A DNA stretch of 60,716 nt from M3007 sp046316495 (GCA_046316495.1 JBKDAM010000158.1:1-60716); one strand, 5' to 3'. Shown: positions 36,836 through 46,268, counted from the first letter of the stretch. Numbers and translations: made by a program. The notes: generated by a model from the sequence alone, not told the origin.

Positions 36836-37732
36836 ATGAGCAACTCGTCCGCGCATGCGGAACCTAAAGCCCCTGAGCTACTTGACTGGATGCTTCTACT
36901 TGGGCTGAGCGCTACTTGGGGCGCTTCCTTTATTATGATTAAAAAAGCAGTCGGTATCTTTACTCCGATTCAGATGACTTCCTGGAGAATGGTGTTGGCT
37001 TTTTTGGTTTATATCCCTGTCGCAATTGCTTTTTGGTCTAAAATAGACTGGTCCAAATGGAAACACCTAATCGGAGTTGCCCTGTTTGGCTCGGCCATTC
37101 CCAATTTCTTTTTTTCAATTGCCCAACAACAGGTAACCAGCGGACTAGCGGGGGCCCTCAATTCCCTTACCCCTTTGTTCACCCTCCTAATCGGCGTGTC
37201 CTTTTTTGGAATGCACTGGAGCCGTAATAAACTAGTGGGTGTCGGTATTGGTTGGCTTGGGGCAGTTCTTTTAGTAGTATTCAGCAGTGGAGGCGACTTT
37301 TCCGGAAAAGCATTTTATGCCTTTTTGTGCGTGCTTGCGACTATTTGTTACGCCATCAATGCGAATATTGTCGGTACTAAGCTACGTGGAATTCATCCTG
37401 CCGCGATTGCGTCATCCGCCTTTTTAATTACTGGACTTTTGTTTGTAGGTATTTTATTGGCCAATGATGGAATTCAGGCGGTTCAGCAACACTCAGACGG
37501 AATGGCGGGAATTGGGTACGTATTTTACTTAGCAGCCATTGGGACCGTTGCGGGAAGTATTTTTTACTTCTGGCTAATGCAACGCACCAGCGCCTTATTT
37601 GCCACCTCGACTACCTACCTGTTACCGGTGTTTGCCCTTCTGATTGGCTTGTTGGACAAAGAGCAAATTACACTTCCTCAAATTTTGGGTACAGGAATTA
37701 TCCTCACTGGAGTATATTTGGCCAGGAAATGA
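36836..37732 (+). CDS. EamA/DMT family transporter
   Basis: A 298-aa inner-membrane protein with ten hydrophobic helices in two EamA repeats (GLSATWGASFIMIKKAV starts repeat 1; FYAFLCVLATICYAINANIV starts repeat 2). Members export amino acids, nucleosides or other metabolites; substrate is not predictable. It opens a three-gene run: its TGA overlaps the alkaline phosphatase ATG by four bases (ATGA), and that gene overlaps aroQ by ten. A near-consensus -7 (CACCTTTG at 36803-36810) is 25 bases upstream. Confidence 0.93.
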   Translation: MSNSSAHAEPKAPELLDWMLLLGLSATWGASFIMIKKAVGIFTPIQMTSWRMVLAFLVYIPVAIAFWSKIDWSKWKHLIGVALFGSAIPNFFFSIAQQQVTSGLAGALNSLTPLFTLLIGVSFFGMHWSRNKLVGVGIGWLGAVLLVVFSSGGDFSGKAFYAFLCVLATICYAINANIVGTKLRGIHPAAIASSAFLITGLLFVGILLANDGIQAVQQHSDGMAGIGYVFYLAAIGTVAGSIFYFWLMQRTSALFATSTTYLLPVFALLIGLLDKEQITLPQILGTGIILTGVYLARK

Positions 37733-38817
37733 AAAAACAGCTAATTGTATTATCCGGGCTTTTTTTGCTAGCCCTAAGTGCTTTTACACCACTGTCCAAT
37801 GCTCCTCAACCAAAGCGAGTTATTTTCTTAATTGGAGATGGAATGGGCTTGAGTCAGGTGACTGCATCCCTCTATTCCCAAAAAAATCGATCGGTCTTTG
37901 AGCGCTTCCCGATCACCGGTCTGATAACCACCCACTCCTCCTCTGATTTGGTTACCGACTCTGGTGCTGGAGGTACTGCATTGGCTTGCGGATGTAAAAC
38001 GTACAACGGGGCAATCGGGTTAGATGCACATAAAAAGCGCTGTGTATCACTGCTCGAAATTGCAGATTCCCTTGGATTAGCAACGGGAATTGCTGTCAAT
38101 TGTAGTGTTACCCACGCTACTCCCGCAGCTTTTGTCGCCCATGTAACGTCCAGAAAAGAAATGGAGGCCATTGCGACCTGGTTTATTGACCACCCGGTTG
38201 ACTACCTCGTTGGAGGTGGCCAACAATACTTTAAAAACCGAACCAGTCTTCCCGAGCGCGATTTATTAGCAGAGCTGCGCGCAATGGACTATGTTATTCA
38301 TTTGAATTCCCATGACTCTCTCCCTGGTTTTCCGGATCCGAGCAGGCCTTTCCTTTGGTTAAATGCAAAAGACGATCCACCCGCTGCCACGGAGGGTAGA
38401 AATTACCTTCCGGAAATGGTGAGACGAGGATGTACTTATCTCCAGCATCGGGGCGCAGAAAAAGGATTTTTTCTGATGGTAGAAGGCTCTCAAATTGACT
38501 GGGCTGGCCATGGGAATGACGGACCTCGTCTACTGGCAGAAATGCTGGATTTTGAAAAAACCATAGAAGCTGCCCTCCAATTTGCAGCAGAGGATGGCGA
38601 AACGCTCGTGGTGGTCACTGCTGACCATGAAACGGGTGGTCTGGGCATTTTACAAGGATCCACAATGGATTCCCTGGAGATGAAATTTGTTTCCAACGGT
38701 CATACCGCCTCCATGGTTCCTGTGTTTGCATTCGGGCCAGGAGCAGAACTATTTTCAGGTGTATACGACAATACAAACCTTTATTCAAGAATAAAAAAAG
38801 CGATGGGATGGGAGTGA
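37729..38817 (+). CDS. Alkaline phosphatase (PhoA family)
   Basis: Secreted phosphomonoesterase with two zinc and one magnesium ions. The 362-aa product has a signal peptide (about residues 1-22), FLIGDGMG with the first metal Asp, the nucleophile segment VTDSGAGGTALACG (Ser phosphorylated in catalysis) and C-terminal TADHETGG with metal ligands. It is smaller than E. coli PhoA (about 470 aa) and lacks inserted crown elements. It overlaps EamA by four bases and aroQ by ten, so the three are translated from one mRNA. Confidence 0.93.
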   Translation: MKKQLIVLSGLFLLALSAFTPLSNAPQPKRVIFLIGDGMGLSQVTASLYSQKNRSVFERFPITGLITTHSSSDLVTDSGAGGTALACGCKTYNGAIGLDAHKKRCVSLLEIADSLGLATGIAVNCSVTHATPAAFVAHVTSRKEMEAIATWFIDHPVDYLVGGGQQYFKNRTSLPERDLLAELRAMDYVIHLNSHDSLPGFPDPSRPFLWLNAKDDPPAATEGRNYLPEMVRRGCTYLQHRGAEKGFFLMVEGSQIDWAGHGNDGPRLLAEMLDFEKTIEAALQFAAEDGETLVVVTADHETGGLGILQGSTMDSLEMKFVSNGHTASMVPVFAFGPGAELFSGVYDNTNLYSRIKKAMGWE

Positions 38818-39248
38818 CCATCTATATTGTAAATGGCCCCAATCTGAACTTACTGGGCAAACGCGAACCCTCCATCTATGGAGAACGCAGCTTTGAGGAA
38901 TTTCTCGAAGAACTAAAACATCGTTTGCCCAATGTGCAGCTGGTTTACTTTCAGAGCAACCACGAGGGAGCTTTAATTGATTTCCTACAGGCACATGGCT
39001 GGGAATCAGCAGGAATTATTTTAAATGCGGGAGGATTAAGCCACACCTCTATCGCCTTAGCGGATACAGTTGCCGCTATCGCAGCTCCCGTCATTGAAGT
39101 GCACATTAGCAACATTATTGCCAGAGAGGCCTTCCGACAGCACTCGCATTTGTCACGGGTTTCGAAAGGGGTAATTAGCGGTCTTGGTTTAGAAGGGTAC
39201 TACCAAGCGGCTTCTTATTTACAAACCCTGCTTCTAGACCCTTCCTAA
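38808..39248 (+). CDS. aroQ: 3-dehydroquinate dehydratase, type II
   Basis: Third step of the shikimate pathway: 3-dehydroquinate to 3-dehydroshikimate. The 146-aa product has the type II pattern: NGPNLNLLGKREPSIYG with catalytic Arg and Tyr, FQSNHEG, and EVHISNI with the catalytic His. The usual NPGAYTHTS reads NAGGLSHTS here, so the proline and tyrosine of that segment are replaced. The start at 38808 lies inside the alkaline phosphatase gene (10-base overlap); a GTG five bases later is an alternative in another frame and is not used. A very strong hairpin follows. Confidence 0.95.
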   Translation: MGVTIYIVNGPNLNLLGKREPSIYGERSFEEFLEELKHRLPNVQLVYFQSNHEGALIDFLQAHGWESAGIILNAGGLSHTSIALADTVAAIAAPVIEVHISNIIAREAFRQHSHLSRVSKGVISGLGLEGYYQAASYLQTLLLDPS

Positions 39249-39294
39249 AAAATCCCTATCCTTCTAAAGTCCTGTTGCTATCTATCCGATTTAT

Positions 39295-39337
39295 AGTTAG
39301 AGGGTCGAAAAAGCCCTGCTTTTTCGACCCTCTAACT
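39295..39337. terminator. Bidirectional terminator with 20-bp perfect stem, aroQ / prfA
   Basis: Perfect 20-base inverted repeat (39295-39314 and 39318-39337) around a 3-base loop, with A5/T5 inside the stem. It lies between two convergent genes. No T-run follows the stem. Confidence 0.75.
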
Positions 39338-39352
39338 TGATAGAAGCTATAA

Positions 39353-40435
39353 TTAATTTCCAGCCTCTTCCCCCTTCATACGCTCGGCATTATCGGCGAT
39401 GATCAATGTTTCAATCAAGCCTTCTATATCGCCTTCTACCACTTTATCTAGGTTAAAATTCTTGTTGTCTCCTTCTAAGCGATGGTCGGTTACCCGGTTT
39501 TGAGGCCAGTTGTAGGTCCTAATTTTTTCAGATCGATCACCTGAACCCACCAAGCTTCTTCGTTGAGCTGCTTGTGCATTTTGAAATTGACTCGCTTGCG
39601 CCTCCCTGATTTGTTGCACCAAACGCCCCATTGCGATTTCCCGGTTTTTATGTTGGGAGCGGCTTTCGGTACTTTCAGCCACCGCACCGGTTGGAAGGTG
39701 GGTAAAACGAACACCCGATTCTGTCCGGTTTACGTGCTGTCCACCTGCACCACTTGCCCGGAATACATCGGTTCGGATATCCTCCTTTCGAATATCGATG
39801 TCTTCCATCTCATATTTAGGGATTACTGCGACTGTTGCAGCTGAGGTGTGCACCCGGCCTTTTGCCTCTGTTTCAGGTACACGCTGAACCCGGTGTGCAC
39901 CCGATTCAAATTTCAATTTACCGTATACATTTTCACCGGTCACCTCCAAAATAATTTTTGAGAAACCACCTACTGTGCCAGGGCTTTCATCCACCACCTC
40001 CACCTGCCAACCTTGGCTGGCAAAGTATCGCATATACATCCTATATAGGTCACCCGCAAAAAGAGCCGCCTCGTCACCACCCGTTCCGGAACGAATTTCA
40101 AAAATTACATCTTTTTCATCATCGGGATCTTTTGGTGTTAGCAGCACTTTAAGCTCCTCCTCAATGATTACCTCCTGATCCTTCAAGGCTTCAATTTCTT
40201 CTTTAGCCATTTCACGCATTTCAGGATCGGTTTCAACCTCGAGCAAGGCTTTTGCACTTTTGAGGTTATTCACCACATTTTCATAGCGGTTAAAGGCCTC
40301 AATAATCGGTTGAAGTGATTTGTATTCTTTATTCACTTTGCGCATTTTATTCTGATCCCCCGCAATGGACGGATCGGATAGTTGCTCTTCCAGGTAAACG
40401 TATTTATCCCGAATCGCGCTTAATTTTTCTATCAT
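39353..40435 (-). CDS. prfA: Peptide chain release factor 1
   Basis: Recognises UAA and UAG stop codons and triggers peptidyl-tRNA hydrolysis. The 360-aa product has the GGQ motif at residues 231-233 (within SGAGGQHVNRTESGVR, methylation site Gln233) and the standard domain order. The codon-recognition tripeptide region reads RVPETEAKGR. The gene is monocistronic; PrmC, the methylase, is not adjacent. Confidence 0.96.
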   Translation of the reverse strand: MIEKLSAIRDKYVYLEEQLSDPSIAGDQNKMRKVNKEYKSLQPIIEAFNRYENVVNNLKSAKALLEVETDPEMREMAKEEIEALKDQEVIIEEELKVLLTPKDPDDEKDVIFEIRSGTGGDEAALFAGDLYRMYMRYFASQGWQVEVVDESPGTVGGFSKIILEVTGENVYGKLKFESGAHRVQRVPETEAKGRVHTSAATVAVIPKYEMEDIDIRKEDIRTDVFRASGAGGQHVNRTESGVRFTHLPTGAVAESTESRSQHKNREIAMGRLVQQIREAQASQFQNAQAAQRRSLVGSGDRSEKIRTYNWPQNRVTDHRLEGDNKNFNLDKVVEGDIEGLIETLIIADNAERMKGEEAGN

Positions 40436-40463
40436 ATTGTTTGAAAAAGACTAAAAAGGGCCG

Positions 40464-40471
40464 CAAAAGTA
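40464..40471 (-). promoter_or_regulatory. -7 promoter element of prfA
   Basis: The minus strand reads TACTTTTG, 28 bases before the ATG. Confidence 0.6.
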
Positions 40472-40662
40472 CGTAAATAATTTGAGCTGCCACGTCTATA
40501 CGCTCAATAGGATGGTAAGTTTTTGCAATTGACTGCTCTTTTGCAAAACAACTACCTTCTAATGATTGTTTCAGGTAGAAGTGACTGTTTAAAGGGCTGC
40601 TTACGGAGCTTCCCCGCTTTTTTAATAGAATTTAGTACCACATATTCTCATCCAAGCACCCT

Positions 40663-41061
40663 ATGTTCTGTCTTCTTTTTCTATTTTTCTTCCAAAAACA
40701 ACCTATGCAAATCGAATTATCCAATTTGCAACCTGGAAAAGGGCAAATAATGGTGGCCGTCTTTAACAAGGCACAAGGCTTTCTAAACCTGGAGGCCGCT
40801 GTTTTCAAACAAGGATACCCGGTCCCAAATAAACAGGAAATGACCCTCCAAATACCCCTACCTACTCCCGGTAATTACGCGATCTCTTGTTTCCAAGATA
40901 TCAACAACAATGGAGTTCTCGACAAAAACTTCTTGGGCATCCCCACGGAGCCCTACGCGTTTTCACAGGGCGCTCGACCAAAGTTTAGAGCGCCCACCTG
41001 GGAAGAGGCCCAATTCTACTACAACGGACAAACCCTGCAGCTACGGCTGGAGAGTTGGTAG
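40663..41061 (+). CDS. DUF2141 family secreted protein
   Basis: A 132-aa protein with a short hydrophobic N-terminal segment (about residues 2-11, signal-like) and a beta-rich domain of the DUF2141 family: GQIMVAVFN, LPTPGNYAISCFQDINNNGVLDKNFLGIPTEPY. The motif DINNNGVLD looks like a calcium-binding loop. Function is unknown. A later ATG at 40705 (MQIELSNL) is possible but would lose the signal segment. It is alone, with no consensus promoter seen. Confidence 0.85.
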   Translation: MFCLLFLFFFQKQPMQIELSNLQPGKGQIMVAVFNKAQGFLNLEAAVFKQGYPVPNKQEMTLQIPLPTPGNYAISCFQDINNNGVLDKNFLGIPTEPYAFSQGARPKFRAPTWEEAQFYYNGQTLQLRLESW

Positions 41062-41144
41062 TCTGAAGAAAACGGTTGAATCCCGACATAGGAGCGGGAC
41101 AGCCGTCGCTCCGCCCCCTGCATTGGTGGGCGTCGATATATAGA

Positions 41145-41180
41145 GGGGTGTCTGTAGCTTCGGTTGCAGCACCCCCATTT
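41145..41180 (+). terminator. Terminator-like hairpin after the DUF2141 gene
   Basis: GGGGTG (41145-41150) pairs with CACCCC (41170-41175), with further pairing inside around a TTCG loop and a T-rich tract after it. Confidence 0.55.
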
Positions 41181-41182
41181 TG

Positions 41183-42976
41183 TTATTGTTCCTTTGACTG
41201 CCGTTCATACATTTCTGCGTAATAACCTCCGGCTCGCATTAATTCCTCGTGGGTTCCTTCCTGAACCACTTTATGTTGATCCAACACGACAATTTTATCA
41301 AACTCGAGCATTCCATACACCCGGTGTGTGATGATCAACGCCGTTTTATGCGCGAGTGCTGACTTCATATACCCCACAATTTTCCCCTCTGTGCTCGTAT
41401 CTACTGCCGACAGACAGTCATCCAGCAATAAAATATCGGGCTGTTTGGCAAAAGCCCTAGCGATACTTACCCGCTGCTTTTGGCCTCCGGAGAGGGTGAC
41501 TCCCCGCTCTCCAACAACTGTATCGTACCCCTCAGGCAAGCCCAAAATTTCTTGGTGAATAGCTGCTCCCTCGGCATATGCTGCCGCTAGTTCTTTGGTG
41601 ACCCCTTCCTTGCCAAAGGCAATATTGGCATACACGGTATCGGAAAACAAGAACACATCCTGAGGAACGTATCCAATGCGCCTGCGCAACTCGAACAAAT
41701 CGTATTGGCGAATATCCACCCCATCAATTAGAATTGCGCCCTCTGTCACATCGTACATGCGAACCAATAAATCAGCAATACTGGTTTTCCCACTTCCGGT
41801 TCTTCCGACGATCGCCAAGGTTTCTCCCGCTTTAACGGAAAAAGAAACCTTATCCAAAGCTTTAATACCCGTATCAGGATAAATAAAGGTCACCTCCTTA
41901 AACGTAATCTCCCCGCGAAAAGCAGATTGAATGGGAACCTGTACAGAAGGTGCGGGATTCACAATCGCTGGTTGTGTCTTCAAAAATTCATTAATGCGCT
42001 TCTGGGAGGCCGCGGCTTGTTGGGTTAAAGATGCTATCCAACCAATTGCGGTTACAGGCCAAGTCAGCATCGAAATGTAAATCACAAATTCAGCTATATT
42101 TCCTGCCGTTAACCTGCCTGCTACTACCTCCAAGCCACCTACATAAACCGTGATAATAACGCTTGCACCTACTAACAGGGTCATTAGGGGAAAGAAAAAA
42201 GCGTCCACCCGAATCAGGGAGAGCGACTTGGCACGGTATTGCTCACTTTGGTCTGCAAACCACGAACCCATTGCCGATTCCTGAGCGTAGCTTTTGACAA
42301 CCCGAATTCCACTGTAGACCTCCTGAGCAGAGCTGGTCAATACAGCAAGCTGCTGCTGTATTTTTTCACTTCTACGGTTAATTAAGGTACTGACCCAATA
42401 AATCGAAATACTTAAAAAAGGGAGCGGCAACAACGACCAAAAAGTGAGCGTCGGACTCACCCGTACCATAGAGCCAATGGTAAGCGTAAATAAAAAGATC
42501 AAATCAAGTCCATAAAGGATCGTCGGACCTAAGAACATCCGCACTTTTGATACATCCTCCGAAATCCTGGACATTAAATCACCCGTGCGATTGCGCTTGT
42601 AAAATCCTTGATCCAAGCGTTCATAATGCGCAAATAAGGATTTACGCATGTCGTATTCAATCAGACGGCTTACGACAATAATCGTTTGCCGCATACTGAA
42701 CATGAACAAACCCATTAACAAGGCCAAGGCAATCACCTTAAGTCCAAACCAAGCTACCCTTGATCCAATCTCTCCTAACGCCTCCGGATGTGCTGAAAGC
42801 CCTCCGTTTGCCTGGTAAAACTGGGTAAAAGATACTACCGTATCCAAGGCCTCCCGAATCACTTTTGGTTGCCAAACCCGGAACCAGTTCGCCAAACCAA
42901 CAAAAACCACCCCTAACACCAACCTGCCTCGGTATTTCCAAAAATAATCTTTTAAATAAACGTACAGCTCTTTCAT
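41183..42976 (-). CDS. ABC exporter half-transporter with degenerate Walker B (BmrC/TM287-like)
   Basis: Type IV ABC exporter half: six membrane helices (about residues 1-320) and an ATPase domain. Walker A GRTGSGKTS and signature LSGGQKQR are canonical, but the catalytic Glu after Walker B is Asp: ILLLDDCLSAVD (codon 41417-41419, residue 520). This is the pattern of the degenerate-site subunit of heterodimeric exporters such as BmrC/BmrD and TM287/288. The second half-exporter at 44454 has the complementary deviation. The ORF begins at a GTG (42982); the ATG at 42976 is preferred, giving 597 aa. A near -7 TTACTTTG lies close to it. Substrate may be a lipid or drug. Confidence 0.92.
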   Translation of the reverse strand: MKELYVYLKDYFWKYRGRLVLGVVFVGLANWFRVWQPKVIREALDTVVSFTQFYQANGGLSAHPEALGEIGSRVAWFGLKVIALALLMGLFMFSMRQTIIVVSRLIEYDMRKSLFAHYERLDQGFYKRNRTGDLMSRISEDVSKVRMFLGPTILYGLDLIFLFTLTIGSMVRVSPTLTFWSLLPLPFLSISIYWVSTLINRRSEKIQQQLAVLTSSAQEVYSGIRVVKSYAQESAMGSWFADQSEQYRAKSLSLIRVDAFFFPLMTLLVGASVIITVYVGGLEVVAGRLTAGNIAEFVIYISMLTWPVTAIGWIASLTQQAAASQKRINEFLKTQPAIVNPAPSVQVPIQSAFRGEITFKEVTFIYPDTGIKALDKVSFSVKAGETLAIVGRTGSGKTSIADLLVRMYDVTEGAILIDGVDIRQYDLFELRRRIGYVPQDVFLFSDTVYANIAFGKEGVTKELAAAYAEGAAIHQEILGLPEGYDTVVGERGVTLSGGQKQRVSIARAFAKQPDILLLDDCLSAVDTSTEGKIVGYMKSALAHKTALIITHRVYGMLEFDKIVVLDQHKVVQEGTHEELMRAGGYYAEMYERQSKEQ

Positions 42977-43230
42977 TCGCACAAAGTAACAGCAAATTGG
43001 GTAGACTGTTTACACTGTCAGGCAGACAACCGTAAAAAGCCAATCGTTTCAACCAATTATTCGATAAAATACGTGGTTAGTCACACTCGTTCTAACAAAC
43101 AAGGTTGGTATTAGAAATTGCTTAAAGCAAGAACGCTGCGCCCCTTTTGAGTTAATTTATAGAAAAAACCAAGGCTTTCAATCAATGCAAGTGCTTTTTT
43201 GGCCAACTTTGCCCCGTATTAATAAAACTT

Positions 43231-44457
43231 ATGTCTGGCTGGCCTTATAACTACCTTTTTTGGATTGGATTTGCGATCATCTTTTATGCCTACATCGGGT
43301 ATGGGCTACTCCTATGGTTGCTCCTGCACCTTAAACGATGGTTCATTGGCAGACCTTCCCTACCAAATTCCAGCACCGAGTGTAAAGTTACCTTTATCGT
43401 TTGCGCTTATAACGAAGAAAAGTGGATCGCACAAAAAATAGAAAATTCCTTACAGCTGGAGTATCCTACTGACTCCATTCGCTTCGTGGTCATGACCGAT
43501 GGCTCCGACGACCAGACTACCCAAATTGCCGAAAAAACATTCGAAATTGATTCCAAACCGACCTCTCATTTCGTCTTACACGAACCTGCTAGAAAAGGAA
43601 AAATAGCGGCTTTTCACCGCGCAATGACCCATTTCGGGAAATGGGATAACCACCCAGCGTCAGCACACATCATCGTAAGTACGGATGCGAATACACTCCT
43701 GAACAGGTTGGCCGTTCAACAGCTGATTAAACATTTTCAGAACCCAAAAGTGGGGGCAGTTGCCGGAGAAAAGCGGATAAAAATGGATCATGTGGATGCT
43801 GCAAGCGCGGCTGGAGAAGGTATCTACTGGCGCTATGAGAGCACGCTAAAAAAATGGGACGCCGAACTCTGGTCTGTGGTGGGAGCCGCTGGAGAATTGT
43901 TCGCCTTCCGCTCCGATCTCTATGAGCCGGTCCCGGAGGACACGATTGTAGAAGATTTTTATTTGACCACCAAAATCGCGATGAGAGGCTACCGCGTTGC
44001 TTATGAGCCCAATGCGTATGCCGTAGAATCTTCTTCTGCCTCTGTTGCGGAAGAACTCAAGCGGAAGGTCCGCATTGCTGCTGGAGGGCTTCAGGCAGCC
44101 TGGCGATTGCTACCTTTGATAAATATATTCAAGTATGGCACCCTGAGTTTTCAGTACATCTCTCACAGGCTGCTTCGCTGGACCTTAGCTCCTCTATTGC
44201 TCCCGCTTTTGCTGTTTTTGTCTTTAACCTTAGCACTTCAAAACAGCGCCTTTTTCCAGTGGGTTTTGGTTTTGCAAGTCCTTTTTTATTCCATGGCTGC
44301 ACTTGGCTGGATAATGGAACAACGCAAGTTAAAAGCCAAGCTGTTTTTTATTCCTTATTATTTTTGCCTTATGAATTATGCCATGTACGCTGGATTTTTC
44401 CGATTAGTTCAGAAAAAACAGAGCGTCATCTGGGAAAAATCGGAGCGTGCAGACTAA
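43231..44457 (+). CDS. Membrane glycosyltransferase family 2 (cellulose-synthase-like)
   Basis: A 408-aa processive-type GT2 enzyme. One N-terminal helix (about residues 6-28), then a cytosolic GT-A domain: FIVCAYNEE, VMTDGSDDQ, VSTDANT (DxD), and EDFYLTTKIAMRGYR; then three or four C-terminal helices (about 300-400). The usual QxxRW exit motif is replaced by a region reading KRKVRIAAGG. It probably builds a surface polysaccharide or glycolipid. Its stop codon TAA overlaps the minus-strand stop of the next ABC gene (bases 44454-44457), so the two converge without a terminator between them. A -7-like CAACTTTG is 18 bases upstream. Confidence 0.9.
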   Translation: MSGWPYNYLFWIGFAIIFYAYIGYGLLLWLLLHLKRWFIGRPSLPNSSTECKVTFIVCAYNEEKWIAQKIENSLQLEYPTDSIRFVVMTDGSDDQTTQIAEKTFEIDSKPTSHFVLHEPARKGKIAAFHRAMTHFGKWDNHPASAHIIVSTDANTLLNRLAVQQLIKHFQNPKVGAVAGEKRIKMDHVDAASAAGEGIYWRYESTLKKWDAELWSVVGAAGELFAFRSDLYEPVPEDTIVEDFYLTTKIAMRGYRVAYEPNAYAVESSSASVAEELKRKVRIAAGGLQAAWRLLPLINIFKYGTLSFQYISHRLLRWTLAPLLLPLLLFLSLTLALQNSAFFQWVLVLQVLFYSMAALGWIMEQRKLKAKLFFIPYYFCLMNYAMYAGFFRLVQKKQSVIWEKSERAD

Positions 44458-46220
44458 TCTGCCAACGTTTCCATGTTAAACTGATGTTCATATAACTCGC
44501 GGTACCTACCACTGGGAGCTAGCATCAACTGATCATGGCTCCCCCTTTCAACTACCTCCCCTTTTTCTAATACCAGGATCTGCTTGGCATGCCGGATGGT
44601 CGACAAGCGGTGGGCTATAATTATGCTGGTCCGCTTTGAAATCAATTGTTCTATCGCATACTGAATAACCGACTCCGTTTCGGGATCGATCGAAGAGGTA
44701 GCCTCATCCAAGATCAAAATATCTGGATTGAATACCAAAGCCCTTACGAACGAAATCAATTGCCGTTGCCCCATAGAGAGGGTAGCACCTCGCTCCATCA
44801 CTTGGTAATGATACCCACCGGGCAACCGCTCAATAAACGAGTGGGCACCAATTAGTTTGGATGCTTCAATTACAGCTGACTCCGAAATCTGGCTGTCCCG
44901 TAAGGTGATATTCTCCAATACCGTTCCTGAAAACAAAAATACATCTTGTAATACCACTGCTACCCGGCGGCGAAGAGCAAAAACATCGTACTCCCGAATA
45001 TCTACCCCATCTACCCGAATAACCCCAGCATCAATCTCATAAAATCGGCCCAGCAAGTTGATAATTGTAGATTTACCACTTCCTGTAGAGCCTACAATGG
45101 CCATGGTCTCCCCTGGAGCAATCTCAAAACCTACTTTTTTCAAAACAGGTGTATCCTCATTATAGGAAAAAGAAACATCTTCAAAGGAAACCGCCCCATT
45201 CAATTTCTCAGGATGTAAATGACCGTTGTTGGGCGCCACTTGCTCTTTGTTCAACAATCCAAATACACGTTCCGCAGCAATCATACCCATCTGAAGATTG
45301 TTAAACTTATCGGCCAACATCCGAATGGGTCTATACAACATATTGATGTACATGGGAAAAGCCACCATAGCACCCAGCGTGACTTCCTCAGAGAGCACCC
45401 CTCGAGCTCCATACCAAACCATAAGCCCCAAGGAAAGGGCACTGATTAAATCAACTACCGGGAAAAATATAGCATACGCCATGATGCTCTTTAAGTTTGC
45501 ACCCGTATAGTCGTGGTTAATTTTTTTAAACTTGTCTGCCTCCCTTTGTTCCGCATTGAATAGCTGTACAATCCGCATTCCCGAAATCCGCTCTTGTAAG
45601 AAAGCATTCATGGTTGCTACATGATTCCGCACCTTTTCATAACTTTTTCGGACACTTTCCTTAAATTGGTAGGATCCCCAAATCAACAATGGGAATACGC
45701 TCAACACCACCAAGGTGAGTTTCCAAGAGGTCGTCAACATGACTGTTAATACTGCAGCAATACTGATCAGGTCCGAAAGAATGGTAACACTTCCCTCCGA
45801 AAAAACAGTATTGATGCTCTCAATATCGTTGATGGTCCGGGTTGTGCTCTGACCAATCGGAGTTTTATCAAAATAGGTCAATCGAAGGTTAAGCAGGTGC
45901 CTGAAAACACGCGTTCTGAGATCCCGCAGTACCACTTGACCTAACCAATCCGCATGGTACAGAAAAAAATACCGAAGCACCACCTCTAGAATCAGGATAC
46001 CCAGAATGCCGCAAGCAACGAGGGTCATTCCATTCACATCTCCCACACTGATATAATCGTCGACCATCACTTGCACCAGTTTAGGACGCAAAACCGCCAA
46101 AGGCGCTAAAACAACCGTTAATACAATGGTAAGAATAAAGACTCCCCGGTACGGTCGAACCATCGACAAAACTTGCCGAAAGAGTGAAAAGTTGAATTTT
46201 GAAGATCCTGGATTTGACAA
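44454..46220 (-). CDS. ABC exporter half-transporter with altered signature motif (BmrD/TM288-like)
   Basis: A 588-aa half-exporter: six helices (about 1-320) and an ATPase domain with Walker A GSTGSGKST, Walker B ILILDEATSS with the catalytic Glu506, and switch His. The signature is LSMGQRQ (481-487; codons 44760-44780) in place of LSGGQ. With the Asp520 subunit at 41183 this predicts one degenerate and one consensus ATP site, as in heterodimeric exporters. The start is a TTG at 46220: an in-frame stop lies 15 bases upstream and no ATG occurs before Met20. Its own -7 is at 46269. Confidence 0.91.
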   Translation of the reverse strand: MSNPGSSKFNFSLFRQVLSMVRPYRGVFILTIVLTVVLAPLAVLRPKLVQVMVDDYISVGDVNGMTLVACGILGILILEVVLRYFFLYHADWLGQVVLRDLRTRVFRHLLNLRLTYFDKTPIGQSTTRTINDIESINTVFSEGSVTILSDLISIAAVLTVMLTTSWKLTLVVLSVFPLLIWGSYQFKESVRKSYEKVRNHVATMNAFLQERISGMRIVQLFNAEQREADKFKKINHDYTGANLKSIMAYAIFFPVVDLISALSLGLMVWYGARGVLSEEVTLGAMVAFPMYINMLYRPIRMLADKFNNLQMGMIAAERVFGLLNKEQVAPNNGHLHPEKLNGAVSFEDVSFSYNEDTPVLKKVGFEIAPGETMAIVGSTGSGKSTIINLLGRFYEIDAGVIRVDGVDIREYDVFALRRRVAVVLQDVFLFSGTVLENITLRDSQISESAVIEASKLIGAHSFIERLPGGYHYQVMERGATLSMGQRQLISFVRALVFNPDILILDEATSSIDPETESVIQYAIEQLISKRTSIIIAHRLSTIRHAKQILVLEKGEVVERGSHDQLMLAPSGRYRELYEHQFNMETLAD

Positions 46221-46268
46221 AACAAGTTTTTTTTAACTTCGAAACAGAGGAATCTGCCTCAATGTTCG

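Noticed and set aside
37872..38171. 99-aa minus-strand ORF inside the alkaline phosphatase gene
   Set aside because: The plus-strand frame has the full phosphatase motif set; the antisense frame is a shadow.
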